Shown here piece after piece: positions 9,512 through 17,735 of a DNA stretch of 64,000 nt (the first letter of the stretch is position 1; every line of letters begins with the position of its first letter). The DNA comes from UBA4658 sp002405485 (GTDB lineage: Bacteria; Planctomycetota; Phycisphaerae; Phycisphaerales; UBA1924): positions 45,367-109,366 of the forward strand of contig DAISGC010000002.1 in assembly GCA_036823255.1 (NCBI GenBank). Reading direction: 5' to 3'. The notes beneath the pieces were generated by a model. It did not search any database. It was not told the DNA's origin and saw nothing but the letters and a program-made list of their open reading frames with translations. The translations under genes and the position numbers were made by a program.

Positions 9512-10984
9512 TTAGGCCCTATTCGTCTGGCCCATCCTGTCGATTCCTGCCAGATCGTATTTCTTCCCGCCAAACAGCAACTCCGCAGGTGCCGCGCTCG
9601 ACATCACGGCTTCAACCAGCCCGCGTGCCATTGAACTCGTCAGCCTTGAGTCGCATTCGATCGCGACGAGTCCGGCGAGTCGACCGGATCCGAAGGTCAG
9701 GAATCGTTCATTCAGCCCGAGTCCACGCGCTCCGTGTACAGTGCCCATGGCCAGGAGCGTCATCGGGTCGGTCCCATCTCGACGGTGCAGAAACCGCATC
9801 TCATCGAGCACGCTGATTCGGTTCTCGCCTCTTGGAAGGTTGATGATCGAATCGGTCCCGATCGCGACCGGAACACCCGCCGCAAGCATGTCGCGGTACC
9901 GATGCGGCCCGAATGCGCCCTGGGCGTCAAAGTAGGCCGACGCTCGTGGGCAGTAGGCCACGACCGTGCCCGTCTGGGCAAGCACGGCGATGGCCTCGTC
10001 CGGGGCGTCGTTCACATGGGCCGCCAGCAGGCGCATCGGTCCGCACCCATCGAGCGCACGAGCCACGTGCGCGACCGGATGCCGACCCAGCCCGACGCAT
10101 CCAAGAAGGTCATCCGTCCACAGCCCCAGCCGCTCCAGCAGTTCGCGTTGCGGCCCCCTGCCCTCTGCGACAAACGCCCGTTCCTCGGCGGTCTCGGCCA
10201 GATGGGTCGCAAGCACCGCCGCCCCCCCACTCTCTGGTCGCCAGGGCCCGCGAGGTTGCCCTTGCGCCAGGGTCCGCGCATACCGGACCGACTCGGCGTA
10301 CATCGACGGGGCGACGGTGTTTGGTGCATGCGGCTGCACGCTGAGCAGGACATCTGGCCCGCCCTCGCGCAACGCCGCTGACGCGGCCTCCATGGCGAGC
10401 GTTGGGATCAGGTCATCCAGAAACGCACGCACCCGGGGCTCTCCCGTGCCGATCGCGAAGAACTCCAGGAAACTCGTGCCCAGCATGCCGGATCCGGCAA
10501 GTGCGTGCCATGCCGCGGCGTTGGGGCGTCCGGCGGTCGCCCCCGAGATGTCCCCCACGGCCACCACGCCACCTGACCTGGAGAGCGCGACGCCGCGCTC
10601 CACGGCACGTTGGATCGACTCGTCATCGGTCGGCCGGTTCTGCCGCACCATCTCGATCCAGTGCACGAACCCGCGTTCCGGATCGTGGGGTTGCGGGCCG
10701 ATGAGGGTCAGATCGAGGTGGGTGTGGGCGTTGACCAGGCCGGGAATGAGGATCGATCGATCCCGTCGCACGCGTGCCAGCCCTGGTGCGGCCGCCGCGG
10801 GATGGGCATCGACCACCCCGGGTGTGCCGATGGCCAGCACATGGACGGGGCAGACCGAGCGATCCAGGAGCACGGACACCGGAGCGCACGCAAAGCCGGC
10901 GGCGTCGACTGCTCCCAGAGCATCCACGCGGAGCAGTTGGGGGCCGGCCGGATCGGTCTCGGGATTGTGGAAGCGGAGGTTCAT
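9512..10984 (-). CDS. Amidohydrolase family protein (aminofutalosine deaminase/chlorohydrolase-like)
   Basis: 490 residues of the metal-dependent amidohydrolase superfamily. Visible metal and active-site motifs are NAHTHLD after an N-terminal strand-rich region, THLAETAEE in the middle, AAHVND, and GTDSIINLP with the catalytic Asp. This order is that of the TrzA/AtzA/guanine deaminase-type subgroup, which includes aminofutalosine deaminases used in menaquinone synthesis. No mqn genes lie nearby, so the substrate cannot be named. ATG 10984 is preferred to a TTG three codons upstream. It ends 71 bp before the resB start on the same strand and could share transcription with it. Confidence 0.82.
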   Translation of the reverse strand: MNLRFHNPETDPAGPQLLRVDALGAVDAAGFACAPVSVLLDRSVCPVHVLAIGTPGVVDAHPAAAAPGLARVRRDRSILIPGLVNAHTHLDLTLIGPQPHDPERGFVHWIEMVRQNRPTDDESIQRAVERGVALSRSGGVVAVGDISGATAGRPNAAAWHALAGSGMLGTSFLEFFAIGTGEPRVRAFLDDLIPTLAMEAASAALREGGPDVLLSVQPHAPNTVAPSMYAESVRYARTLAQGQPRGPWRPESGGAAVLATHLAETAEERAFVAEGRGPQRELLERLGLWTDDLLGCVGLGRHPVAHVARALDGCGPMRLLAAHVNDAPDEAIAVLAQTGTVVAYCPRASAYFDAQGAFGPHRYRDMLAAGVPVAIGTDSIINLPRGENRISVLDEMRFLHRRDGTDPMTLLAMGTVHGARGLGLNERFLTFGSGRLAGLVAIECDSRLTSSMARGLVEAVMSSAAPAELLFGGKKYDLAGIDRMGQTNRA

Positions 10985-11137
10985 GGCCGACAAGACCGTG
11001 GGCCGATCGTAGAACTTTGCCGGTGGCGCTCGCGATGCGTCGGCGGCACCGCCCGCGGCGGAGGGGCCTGCGTACCCTCAGCGCGAACGTGGGCTGTTGA
11101 GTATTGCCCAAACCCACAGACGGACACCCCACGACCC

Positions 11138-11160
11138 GGATCACACTGGATCACACTGGA
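11138..11160 (+). repeat. Tandem 10-bp repeat next to a ribosome-binding site
   Basis: GGATCACACT occurs at 11138 and again at 11148, followed by GGA of a third partial copy. The third copy diverges into GGAGCACACGG, whose GGAG is the ribosome-binding site for the OmpA-like gene. Confidence 0.8.
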
Positions 11161-11168
11161 GCACACGG

Positions 11169-12086
11169 ATGATGACCTTGACCGCGCGACTCATGCCAAA
11201 GACCACACTCATCGGCTCGCGGCCGGTGGCAGCCCTTGCCGCCGGCGCACTCGCCGCCCTGGGGACGCTGCTGGGCGGGTGCTCTGGGAGCAACAACGCT
11301 CTGCTGGAAGCCAATCGCGCCCTGACGGATCGCAACACCTCGCTGACGCAGCAGAACGATTCGCTGAATCGACTGAACCAGGAACTGCAGGCGGCTCTGG
11401 CTGCTCGCGACCGGGCGATCGCGGAACTGCAGTCGCTGGTGGCCGACCTGCGGGCCGGGCGTTCCGGTCTGGAGGGGAAGCTGTCGGATCTGGAATCCCG
11501 GCTGAGCGGGATGCGATTCGGGAACGTGGCGCTCGACGCCGAGACCGATGCCGCGCTGCGCGAGCTTGCGGCCCAGCATCCCGACCTGCTTGAGTATGAC
11601 GCGGCCCGCGGCCTTCTGCGGTTCCGGGCGGACGTGACGTTCGACTCCGGGCGTGACACCGTCAAGGACTCGGCCAAGCCGACGCTCCGCAAGTTTGCCG
11701 AGATCCTCAACGCTGCCGCCGCCCGGTACGACGTGCGGATCGTCGGGCACACCGACAGCCAGCCCATCCGGGCCGCGGCGACGCGCGGGCACCCCACGAA
11801 CATGCACCTCTCCTGCCACCGCGCCATCAGCGTGCGCAACGAGCTGACGCGCAACGGCGTGGCGGCGGAGCGGATCGAGGCGGCCGGTCGAGGCGAGCAT
11901 GACCCGCTGGTTCCCAACACCGCCAGCGGCAACACCCCTCAGAATCGTCGCGTCGAGGTCTATCTGACCCGTCCGGCGCGGGCTCTGGGCACCGGGGGCG
12001 ATGTGAACGCCGCCGCCCCCGTTTCCACGCCGGCCCCGGCGCCGGCTCCGACGCAGCCGAGCAGGGGCGAAGAGATCATGAAGTAA
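11169..12086 (+). CDS. OmpA-family lipoprotein (Pal-like)
   Basis: 305 residues. A signal peptide ends in the lipobox LLGGC, so the mature protein is lipid-anchored. A coiled coil follows (roughly residues 40-100, core NALLEANRALTD), then a C-terminal OmpA/MotB peptidoglycan-binding domain with VTFDSGRDTV, VRIVGHTDSQPI and NRRVEVYLT. Such proteins tie the outer envelope to peptidoglycan; unlike Pal, this one has a long coiled spacer. ATG 11169 is chosen because GGAG lies 7 nt upstream and it starts the signal peptide sensibly. The Pro/Ala-rich last 30 residues are low complexity. Transcribed divergently from the amidohydrolase gene; a hairpin terminator follows. Confidence 0.88.
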   Translation: MMTLTARLMPKTTLIGSRPVAALAAGALAALGTLLGGCSGSNNALLEANRALTDRNTSLTQQNDSLNRLNQELQAALAARDRAIAELQSLVADLRAGRSGLEGKLSDLESRLSGMRFGNVALDAETDAALRELAAQHPDLLEYDAARGLLRFRADVTFDSGRDTVKDSAKPTLRKFAEILNAAAARYDVRIVGHTDSQPIRAAATRGHPTNMHLSCHRAISVRNELTRNGVAAERIEAAGRGEHDPLVPNTASGNTPQNRRVEVYLTRPARALGTGGDVNAAAPVSTPAPAPAPTQPSRGEEIMK

Positions 12087-12117
12087 TCGTCCCCGCACGC
12101 GTGCTCAGCGCAGACAA

Positions 12118-12148
12118 ACGCCCCGGACATCCGGGGCGTTTTCGTTGG
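12118..12148. terminator. Rho-independent terminator between convergent genes
   Basis: Stem ACGCCCCGG / CCGGGGCGT with loop ACAT, followed on the plus strand by TTTTCGTT. It lies 31 bp after the OmpA-like gene and between two convergent genes, so it may serve both. Confidence 0.82.
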
Positions 12149-12190
12149 TCTTGCGATGAACCGACTGGGCTCGTGCGTGTGATGCCGAGG

Positions 12191-13264
12191 TCACGGGCAG
12201 CCGGCAAACCAGGCATTCAGGAACTCGAAGATGTCCTGGATGTCCACGCCCCCCAGGCCGTCGACATCGGCCCGCAGGTCCCCGGCGAACCAGGCGTTGA
12301 GGAAGGCGAAGATGTCGTCGACTTCGACCAGGCCGTTGCAGTCAAAGTCGGCGGGGCAGATCTTGATGACCACGTACTGATTGCCCGAGGGGAATGTGAA
12401 GTCGGTGGTGCGGGCCTCGGCGAGGTTGTTGTACCCGGCCTCCAGCGGACCGAGGGTCTGGTTGGAGATGAACGCCGAGTCCGCGCTGCTGATGAACACG
12501 GCGATCTTGATCTCGCCGCAGCGCTGCGTCACGCCGAGCGCAGAAAGCGGGATGGCCATCTCCACGCCGGTCTGGACGCCCGCGCCCGAGCCGATGCCCG
12601 TGCCGCTGGTGACGCCGGCGGTGTTGGAGTTGTTGATCGTGGCCTTGATACCGAAGGGGTTGGACCCGCCGAGCAGGTCGCCGGTGGAGGTCTGCGGCGT
12701 GCTGCCGAGGAATCCGCCCGAACCGCCGCCGCTGGTGTTGATCTCGGCGAAGTTGGCGAACAACGTGTAGTTCCCGCTTCCTGGGTCTCCGCCGTTGAGC
12801 CCGATCCATCGATCGGCGTCGAACCCGGCGTCAAAGCGCAGCCCGGGCAGCGAGCTGTTCAGGAAGCCCATGCGATTCAGGCGGTTGCCGTCGACATTCG
12901 GGTTGTCGCCGCGGAGGCGATTCTGGCCCGCGTTCGGAATCGAATCAAAGAAGATGTGCAGCCGGTTGAAGTTCGACTCGAGGTTGCCGGCGATGAACAG
13001 GAACAGCGTGTTTCCGACGAGGCGGTAGGAGAGCGCGTTCAGTTCGGACCCGTCGCAGAAGCCCGTTTGTCCGAGCGCCGCATCGCCGAAGCTCGTGTTC
13101 AGCGTCTGCACGCTCGCGAGCACGTACCCGCAGTCGCTCGCGTTGGCGGTGCCGTTGATGATGGGGAGCGATGATGGGGTGCACTGCGCGTGTGCGGAGC
13201 CGCACGCCGCGAGCAGGCCCAGAACCGAGAGAGCGCAACGATGCAAAGACGGTCGAAAGAACAT
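12191..13264 (-). CDS. Secreted protein with GC-type dockerin tail
   Basis: 357 residues. A signal peptide ends near CGSAHA-Q. The body is a beta-rich domain with no recognised enzyme motif. The C terminus holds two short copies of a Ca-binding-loop-like repeat (DFDCNGLVEVDDIFAFLNAWF and a second ending in FLNAWFAGCP). This is the GC-type dockerin tail found at the end of many Phycisphaerae secreted proteins, thought to mark them for surface attachment or processing. ATG 13264 is chosen over the track start because it begins a proper signal peptide. Function of the body is unknown. The gene is convergent with the OmpA-like gene. Confidence 0.82.
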   Translation of the reverse strand: MFFRPSLHRCALSVLGLLAACGSAHAQCTPSSLPIINGTANASDCGYVLASVQTLNTSFGDAALGQTGFCDGSELNALSYRLVGNTLFLFIAGNLESNFNRLHIFFDSIPNAGQNRLRGDNPNVDGNRLNRMGFLNSSLPGLRFDAGFDADRWIGLNGGDPGSGNYTLFANFAEINTSGGGSGGFLGSTPQTSTGDLLGGSNPFGIKATINNSNTAGVTSGTGIGSGAGVQTGVEMAIPLSALGVTQRCGEIKIAVFISSADSAFISNQTLGPLEAGYNNLAEARTTDFTFPSGNQYVVIKICPADFDCNGLVEVDDIFAFLNAWFAGDLRADVDGLGGVDIQDIFEFLNAWFAGCP

Positions 13265-13475
13265 ACGGCCAAACCCTTGTGTTGCCCCCACCCCCTGGCA
13301 GCGTGTCGTCTCCGGCCGCGTTGGGCGGAGTCCGAACTGCCCTGGCCCGAAAGGGTAACGGAACGCCGCGAAAAGTCACCAGTGCGGGCGCATGAAGTCT
13401 TTGCGGATGTCCCGGCTGGATACCAAACTCTCTGTGGGCTCCGAAGGCGGAGGCCGAACATTGCTGGAACAGGAT

Positions 13476-15014
13476 TTAGAACACCCGCCGCTCGCCTCGG
13501 TCGATCGCCTTCGGGCGAGCTCCGCCCAGGGCCTGTTGCAGCTCGGCGGGGTTGGTGGCGGTTCTGGGCGAGATCTCCAGCACGCAATCCGGGGTCTGCC
13601 GGGAGCCAGGCATGGTCGGCTCGCCGGGCAGAGCGTCGCGCATAGGCACCGCCGTGCCCAGGGTCTGAAGCCAGCGAGCGGCGCGAATGGTCTGGATGAC
13701 GCGCGAACTGGCCGGGCTGTCCGGAGCCATGGCCTGCCCACCGGAAGCGTCGGCGTTCTTGATGGGCGCGAACTCCTCGATGCGATCGGTCTCGCAGACG
13801 ACGCTCTTCTCGCACAGAGGCAGCGCGTCAAAGACGAATCGCTCGAGCTTGACACCGTTGTTGGTCGTCGGCGTGACGGCCTCGCCGGTGGCCGGGTCGA
13901 CGCATGGGATCTTCTTCTCGGCCCGGTGATAGGGAAGCGAGAAGCTCGTGTCGGTGTTGAGCTTCTCGACGAATCCGACGCCGATGACGTGCACCGCGAT
14001 CGATCCTGCGATGAACCGGAGCGTGCCGTCGGGGTTGGTCTGCCGCTGATAGTCCATGGGGAGATCGGAGTACTCGACGACCTCGACGCGACCTTTGCGA
14101 GCCCCGGCGCCGGCGGCGCAGAAGACGCCGACCTTCTCCTCGGCGTTGACCTTGGGCACCATTTTGCTGGACATCTGGGCCGAACTCTCGGCACCGCCTG
14201 CTCCAGAGTGCAGCCCGAGGAAGACCGGATCGAGCAGGTTGACGATCGGGTTGTCGACCTGGAAGTAGCTGATGGTGTCGACCCCTCGGCGGCGCATGTC
14301 GGCCAAAGCCCCGGAGACGTGCAGCGCCTTGAGCGATCCGCCGTGGCCGTCGGGATTGGTCGCGATCTCGCTTCGGCTGGCGAGCAGGACCTTGCCGGTC
14401 TTGATGTCCAGCGAGGGCATCACGCCCTGAGGGAAGAACATGACGTTCTCCCGCGGCAGGCCGAAGTACCGCTGCGCCTCGAAGAAGTCGACCGTCTGCT
14501 GGTGGTTGAGCGGACTGGTCATGACGTACCACGGGATGCCGGCGCGGACCCCGTGCCGCTCCTGCGCGCCGAGAATCGCGTCGGCGAACACGGCGAACAA
14601 GGGCTTGCCGGTGACGGCGCCGGCGGGATAGCACCCCTTGGGCCCTTCGTATCCGAGCCGCGAGCCCTGCCCGCCGGCGACGACGAAGGCCGCCACGCGT
14701 CCGTCACGCAGCAATCGCGAGCCCGCCTCACGGGCAGAATCGACGCTCCAGGTCTTGGCCCCGGCTCCGGGCACGCGTGGGTAGTACGGCGCGGGCTGCA
14801 CCTCGGGCGGGAGCCCGAAGACGGGCTTGTTCAGAACGTAGTCATGGATGAGCTTGGGCAGGCCCTCGACATCCAGCGACGCGATCTGCGCAAGCAGGGA
14901 TTTCTTCTTCGCGTCGTCGAGCTGGTCATAGAACCGCAAGAGGTGTCCCTGACCCACGGTCTCAAGACGGTGCGTGAGGGACTGCAGTGTGACAGGCGAG
15001 GGGTTCGAAGGCAT
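13476..15014 (-). CDS. UTP--sugar-1-phosphate uridylyltransferase (UDPGP family)
   Basis: 512 residues. UDPGP-family pyrophosphorylase that makes a UDP-sugar from UTP and a sugar 1-phosphate. The nucleotide-binding signature AGGQGSRLGYEGPKG is intact in the first third, followed by TSPLNHQQT, NPDGHGG and FQVDNP, the usual order for UDP-GlcNAc pyrophosphorylases and UDP-glucose/UDP-sugar pyrophosphorylases of the eukaryote-like class. The exact sugar cannot be read from sequence; UDP-N-acetylhexosamine is the likeliest. ATG 15014 begins just upstream of the first helix; a longer reading frame towards 15650 is antisense to rpe and is rejected. It is divergent from rpe with about 90 bp between starts. 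Confidence 0.87.
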   Translation of the reverse strand: MPSNPSPVTLQSLTHRLETVGQGHLLRFYDQLDDAKKKSLLAQIASLDVEGLPKLIHDYVLNKPVFGLPPEVQPAPYYPRVPGAGAKTWSVDSAREAGSRLLRDGRVAAFVVAGGQGSRLGYEGPKGCYPAGAVTGKPLFAVFADAILGAQERHGVRAGIPWYVMTSPLNHQQTVDFFEAQRYFGLPRENVMFFPQGVMPSLDIKTGKVLLASRSEIATNPDGHGGSLKALHVSGALADMRRRGVDTISYFQVDNPIVNLLDPVFLGLHSGAGGAESSAQMSSKMVPKVNAEEKVGVFCAAGAGARKGRVEVVEYSDLPMDYQRQTNPDGTLRFIAGSIAVHVIGVGFVEKLNTDTSFSLPYHRAEKKIPCVDPATGEAVTPTTNNGVKLERFVFDALPLCEKSVVCETDRIEEFAPIKNADASGGQAMAPDSPASSRVIQTIRAARWLQTLGTAVPMRDALPGEPTMPGSRQTPDCVLEISPRTATNPAELQQALGGARPKAIDRGERRVF

Positions 15015-15104
15015 GCCGTGTTCCTTCACGGGGAATGCGGAGCAAAAGGGGCAAAGTGTACTCCCGACGGGTACGCTGATCCGGACCCCTCGTGTGACCC
15101 GCCC

Positions 15105-15896
15105 ATGCGCAACCTCTTCACCAATCCTCTCCGGCTCCCGCTCATCGCGCCGTCGATCCTCTCGGCGGACTTTGCCAATATGGGGGCCGAGTGTCGGCAC
15201 ATCCTGGCTTCGAGCGCCAAAGCGCCGGTGGGGTCGCCGGCGCGGTTTGCGCCCATCTCCGGAGCGAACGATCCATGGACGGCGCCGGGCGTGCCCGGGG
15301 GCGGGGCCGATCTGCTGCACGTCGACGTGATGGACGCTCACTTTGTGCCGAATCTCACCATGGGGCCGGACATGGTTCGGGCCGTTCGGCGGGCGTGTCC
15401 GGGTGCGTTTTTGGATGTGCACGTCATGGTCACCGATCCCCTCCTGCTCGTCGAGGCGTTTGTCTCGGCTGGCGCGGACCACATCACGTTCCATGTGGAG
15501 GTGATCCCGCCGGCAAAGATTGCCGAGACTGCCCGACGGATCCGGGACCTGGGGGTGACGGTGGGGCTTGCGCTCAACCCGCCGACGCCGGCTGCGGACG
15601 TGTTGCCGCACATCGAGCACGTTGACCTGATCCTGGTCATGTCGGTGCATCCGGGTCGATCCGGGCAGTCGTTCATCCCGTCAGTCCTCGAGAAGACCGC
15701 TCAGATCAGCGAGGAGTTGGCCCCATACCAGCGATTGCAGATGGATGGCGGGATCAAGGTCGAGAACATCGACGCCGTGCTTGACGCTGGGTGCGATGTG
15801 GTCGTGGCGGCCTCGGCGATCTTCGGTCGGCCAATCCCGAATCGGGCGGGTGTCGTCCGGGCATTGCGCGGGCGTGGGACGAATCCGGAGAGCTGA
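15105..15896 (+). CDS. rpe: Ribulose-phosphate 3-epimerase
   Basis: 263 residues. Interconverts ribulose 5-phosphate and xylulose 5-phosphate in the pentose phosphate pathway. TIM-barrel motifs are clear: IAPSILSADF, LLHVDVMDAHFVPNLT, FLDVHVMVTDP, LVMSVHPGRSGQSFIP and the phosphate-binding MDGGIKVEN. The Ser, two His and two Asp expected at the active site are present. An unusual insert of about 30 residues (around positions 34-65) separates the first strand-helix unit from the HVDVMD strand, making the protein longer than the usual 220-230. The open frame extending upstream to 13392 is antisense to the pyrophosphorylase gene and not coding. Confidence 0.94.
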   Translation: MRNLFTNPLRLPLIAPSILSADFANMGAECRHILASSAKAPVGSPARFAPISGANDPWTAPGVPGGGADLLHVDVMDAHFVPNLTMGPDMVRAVRRACPGAFLDVHVMVTDPLLLVEAFVSAGADHITFHVEVIPPAKIAETARRIRDLGVTVGLALNPPTPAADVLPHIEHVDLILVMSVHPGRSGQSFIPSVLEKTAQISEELAPYQRLQMDGGIKVENIDAVLDAGCDVVVAASAIFGRPIPNRAGVVRALRGRGTNPES

Positions 15897-15920
15897 TCGA
15901 GGTCCCAGAACGCTGCGTAG

Positions 15921-15943
15921 TCCCCATTTGTGGGGATATTGTT
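15921..15943 (+). terminator. Weak terminator-like hairpin after rpe
   Basis: TCCCC-ATTTGT-GGGGA (15921-15936) followed by TATTGTTT, 25 bp after the rpe stop. The 5-bp stem is short, so efficiency is doubtful. Confidence 0.35.
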
Positions 15944-16144
15944 TGCCAAATCCGCGATTATTCGGACGCTGATCGGGTGGTCAGGGGTGTGGATGAAGGG
16001 TCCGATCGGGCGTGAACCGATGGGGAATGCTAAACTCCGCTCCGCTTGGGCGGCGTGGGAACACGCCGGATCGGGCACGCGATGGCTGGGGTGCCGCTGG
16101 GCAACTGCCCGCGCCAGCCGCTCGCGACTGGGACGCAGATTTCC

Positions 16145-16780
16145 ATGGCCAAGGCCAACTCGATGCGCGTGCTGGTCGTCCGCTCCGGGCGCACGGAGTG
16201 GGATGTCTTGGGCCGTGTGCAGGGCTCGGCGGACCTGCCGATGTCGGCTGAGGGGCTGACGGGGCTGAATGCGTCTCTGGCGGCGCTTGGTGGGCTGACG
16301 CTTGATCGGGTGATCTCGGCTCCGGATGAGGCAAGCCGGCAGACGGCGTCCCGACTTGCCGAGGTTGCCAGGACGCGGAAAGCGTCGGTGTGCAAGGACC
16401 TTGGGGAGATGGGGCTGGGTTTATGGGAGGGGCTGCGGTACGAGGAGCTTGAGGAGCGGTATTGCCGGGCCGGGCGGCTGTTTCTGGACGACCCCTCCGG
16501 CGTGCAGGCCCCCGAGGGCGAGGCGGTCGATGAGTACGCCCAGCGGGTGATCGCCGCGCTGGCCAGTCAGCTTGGGAGAGCCAAGGCGGGGTCTGCGGTG
16601 GGGTTGGTGGTTCGGCCGCTGGCGCTTGGGGTGATCCGGTGCGCGTTGAACTCGGCGAGTTTGTGCGAACTGTGGAGCATGGTCCGGGAGCGGCCGGACG
16701 TGGAGTGGTACGACGTACAGGGAAGAGACCCGCGTCTGGCGGCCCCGCCGCAGAGACCGAAGCCGGCATCGGCGGCGTAG
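16145..16780 (+). CDS. Histidine-phosphatase-fold protein lacking both catalytic histidines
   Basis: 211 residues. The overall pattern is that of the phosphoglycerate mutase/histidine phosphatase superfamily: an N-terminal strand ending in the phosphate pocket, RVQGSADLPMSAEG, SAPDEASRQTA, LGEMGLGLWEG and EGEAVDEYAQRV. However the invariant RHG is RSG (RSGRTEW) and the second catalytic His, expected in a VSHG-like motif near the C terminus, is replaced in VVRPLALGVIRCAL. Phosphotransfer through a phosphohistidine is therefore not possible by the usual route, so this is probably a pseudo-enzyme with a binding or regulatory role. ATG 16145 is chosen; an in-frame ATG at 16082 and another at 16163 are alternatives. 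It lies 100 bp upstream of accD on the same strand. Confidence 0.75.
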   Translation: MAKANSMRVLVVRSGRTEWDVLGRVQGSADLPMSAEGLTGLNASLAALGGLTLDRVISAPDEASRQTASRLAEVARTRKASVCKDLGEMGLGLWEGLRYEELEERYCRAGRLFLDDPSGVQAPEGEAVDEYAQRVIAALASQLGRAKAGSAVGLVVRPLALGVIRCALNSASLCELWSMVRERPDVEWYDVQGRDPRLAAPPQRPKPASAA

Positions 16781-16880
16781 CCCGAGGCCGGGACAGGACA
16801 GAGGACGATCAACCCCCGGTCGCGGGATGTGAGGCGACCAACCCGAGCCAGGAAGGCCGGGGAAAGCTCGTGAGGAAGTC

Positions 16881-17726
16881 ATGACGCAAGCGACCGCCCC
16901 AAAGACGTGGAACGACCAGCCCGCCGCCCGCAAGACCTCTGTTCCAGAGGGGCTGTGGCTCCGGTGCAGCGGGTGCGAGCAGATGATCTATCGCAAGCAG
17001 ATGGAGGCGAATCTCCATTGCTGCCCGGAGTGCAATCACCACTACCGGATCGGCGGGGCCGAGCGGGTGAAGCAGCTTGCCGACGCCGGATCGTTTGAGG
17101 CGATGTTCACGGGGTTGTCTCCGACCGATCCGCTGAAGTTCAAGGACCTGAAGGGGTACAAGGAGCGGCTGCTGGCCGAGCAGATCAAGTCCGGGGCGAC
17201 GGACGCGGCGATCGCTGGATCGTGCTTCATCAAGGGCCGTTCGGCGATGCTGTGCGTGCTGGACCTGAGCTTCATGATGGGCTCGATGGGGAGCGTGGTG
17301 GGCGAGATCGTGACGCGTTCGATTGAGACGGCGTTGGAGCGGAACCTGCCGCTGGTGATCGTGTCTGGCTCCGGCGGAGCGCGGATGCAGGAGTCTGGCC
17401 TGTCGCTCATGCAGATGGCCAAGACCTCCGCGGCTCTTGCCAAGCTGGACGACGCGGGCGGTCTGTTCATCAGCGTGCTGACGGATCCGACCACGGGCGG
17501 GGTGACGGCGAGCTTTGCGATGCTCGGCGACGTGATCCTGGCTGAGCCCAAGGCGCTGATCGGGTTTGCCGGGCCGCGGGTCATTCAGCAGACGATCCGG
17601 CAGGAGCTTCCGGAGGGGTTTCAGCGGAGCGAGTACCTGCTCAAGGGCGGGATGGTTGATCGCGTCGTGCCGCGGAATGAGCTGCGGAGCGAGATCGCGA
17701 GGATCATCGACTACTCCGGCCGCTAA
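16881..17726 (+). CDS. accD: Acetyl-CoA carboxylase carboxyltransferase subunit beta
   Basis: 281 residues. Beta subunit of the carboxyltransferase half of acetyl-CoA carboxylase, which makes malonyl-CoA for fatty-acid synthesis; its partner is AccA, not encoded in this window. The N-terminal zinc finger is present (C29, C32, C48, C51) and the crotonase-like carboxyltransferase domain follows, with the oxyanion motif SGSGGARMQE and DPTTGGVTASFAMLGD. Length is typical. GAGG lies 5-6 nt upstream of the ATG. It is followed 9 bp later by lnt, so the two are likely co-transcribed. Confidence 0.95.
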   Translation: MTQATAPKTWNDQPAARKTSVPEGLWLRCSGCEQMIYRKQMEANLHCCPECNHHYRIGGAERVKQLADAGSFEAMFTGLSPTDPLKFKDLKGYKERLLAEQIKSGATDAAIAGSCFIKGRSAMLCVLDLSFMMGSMGSVVGEIVTRSIETALERNLPLVIVSGSGGARMQESGLSLMQMAKTSAALAKLDDAGGLFISVLTDPTTGGVTASFAMLGDVILAEPKALIGFAGPRVIQQTIRQELPEGFQRSEYLLKGGMVDRVVPRNELRSEIARIIDYSGR

Positions 17727-17735
17727 AGTCGGATC

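Noticed and set aside
13392..15104. N-terminal extension of the rpe frame
   Set aside because: Antisense to the UDP-sugar pyrophosphorylase; the epimerase motifs begin only at 15105.
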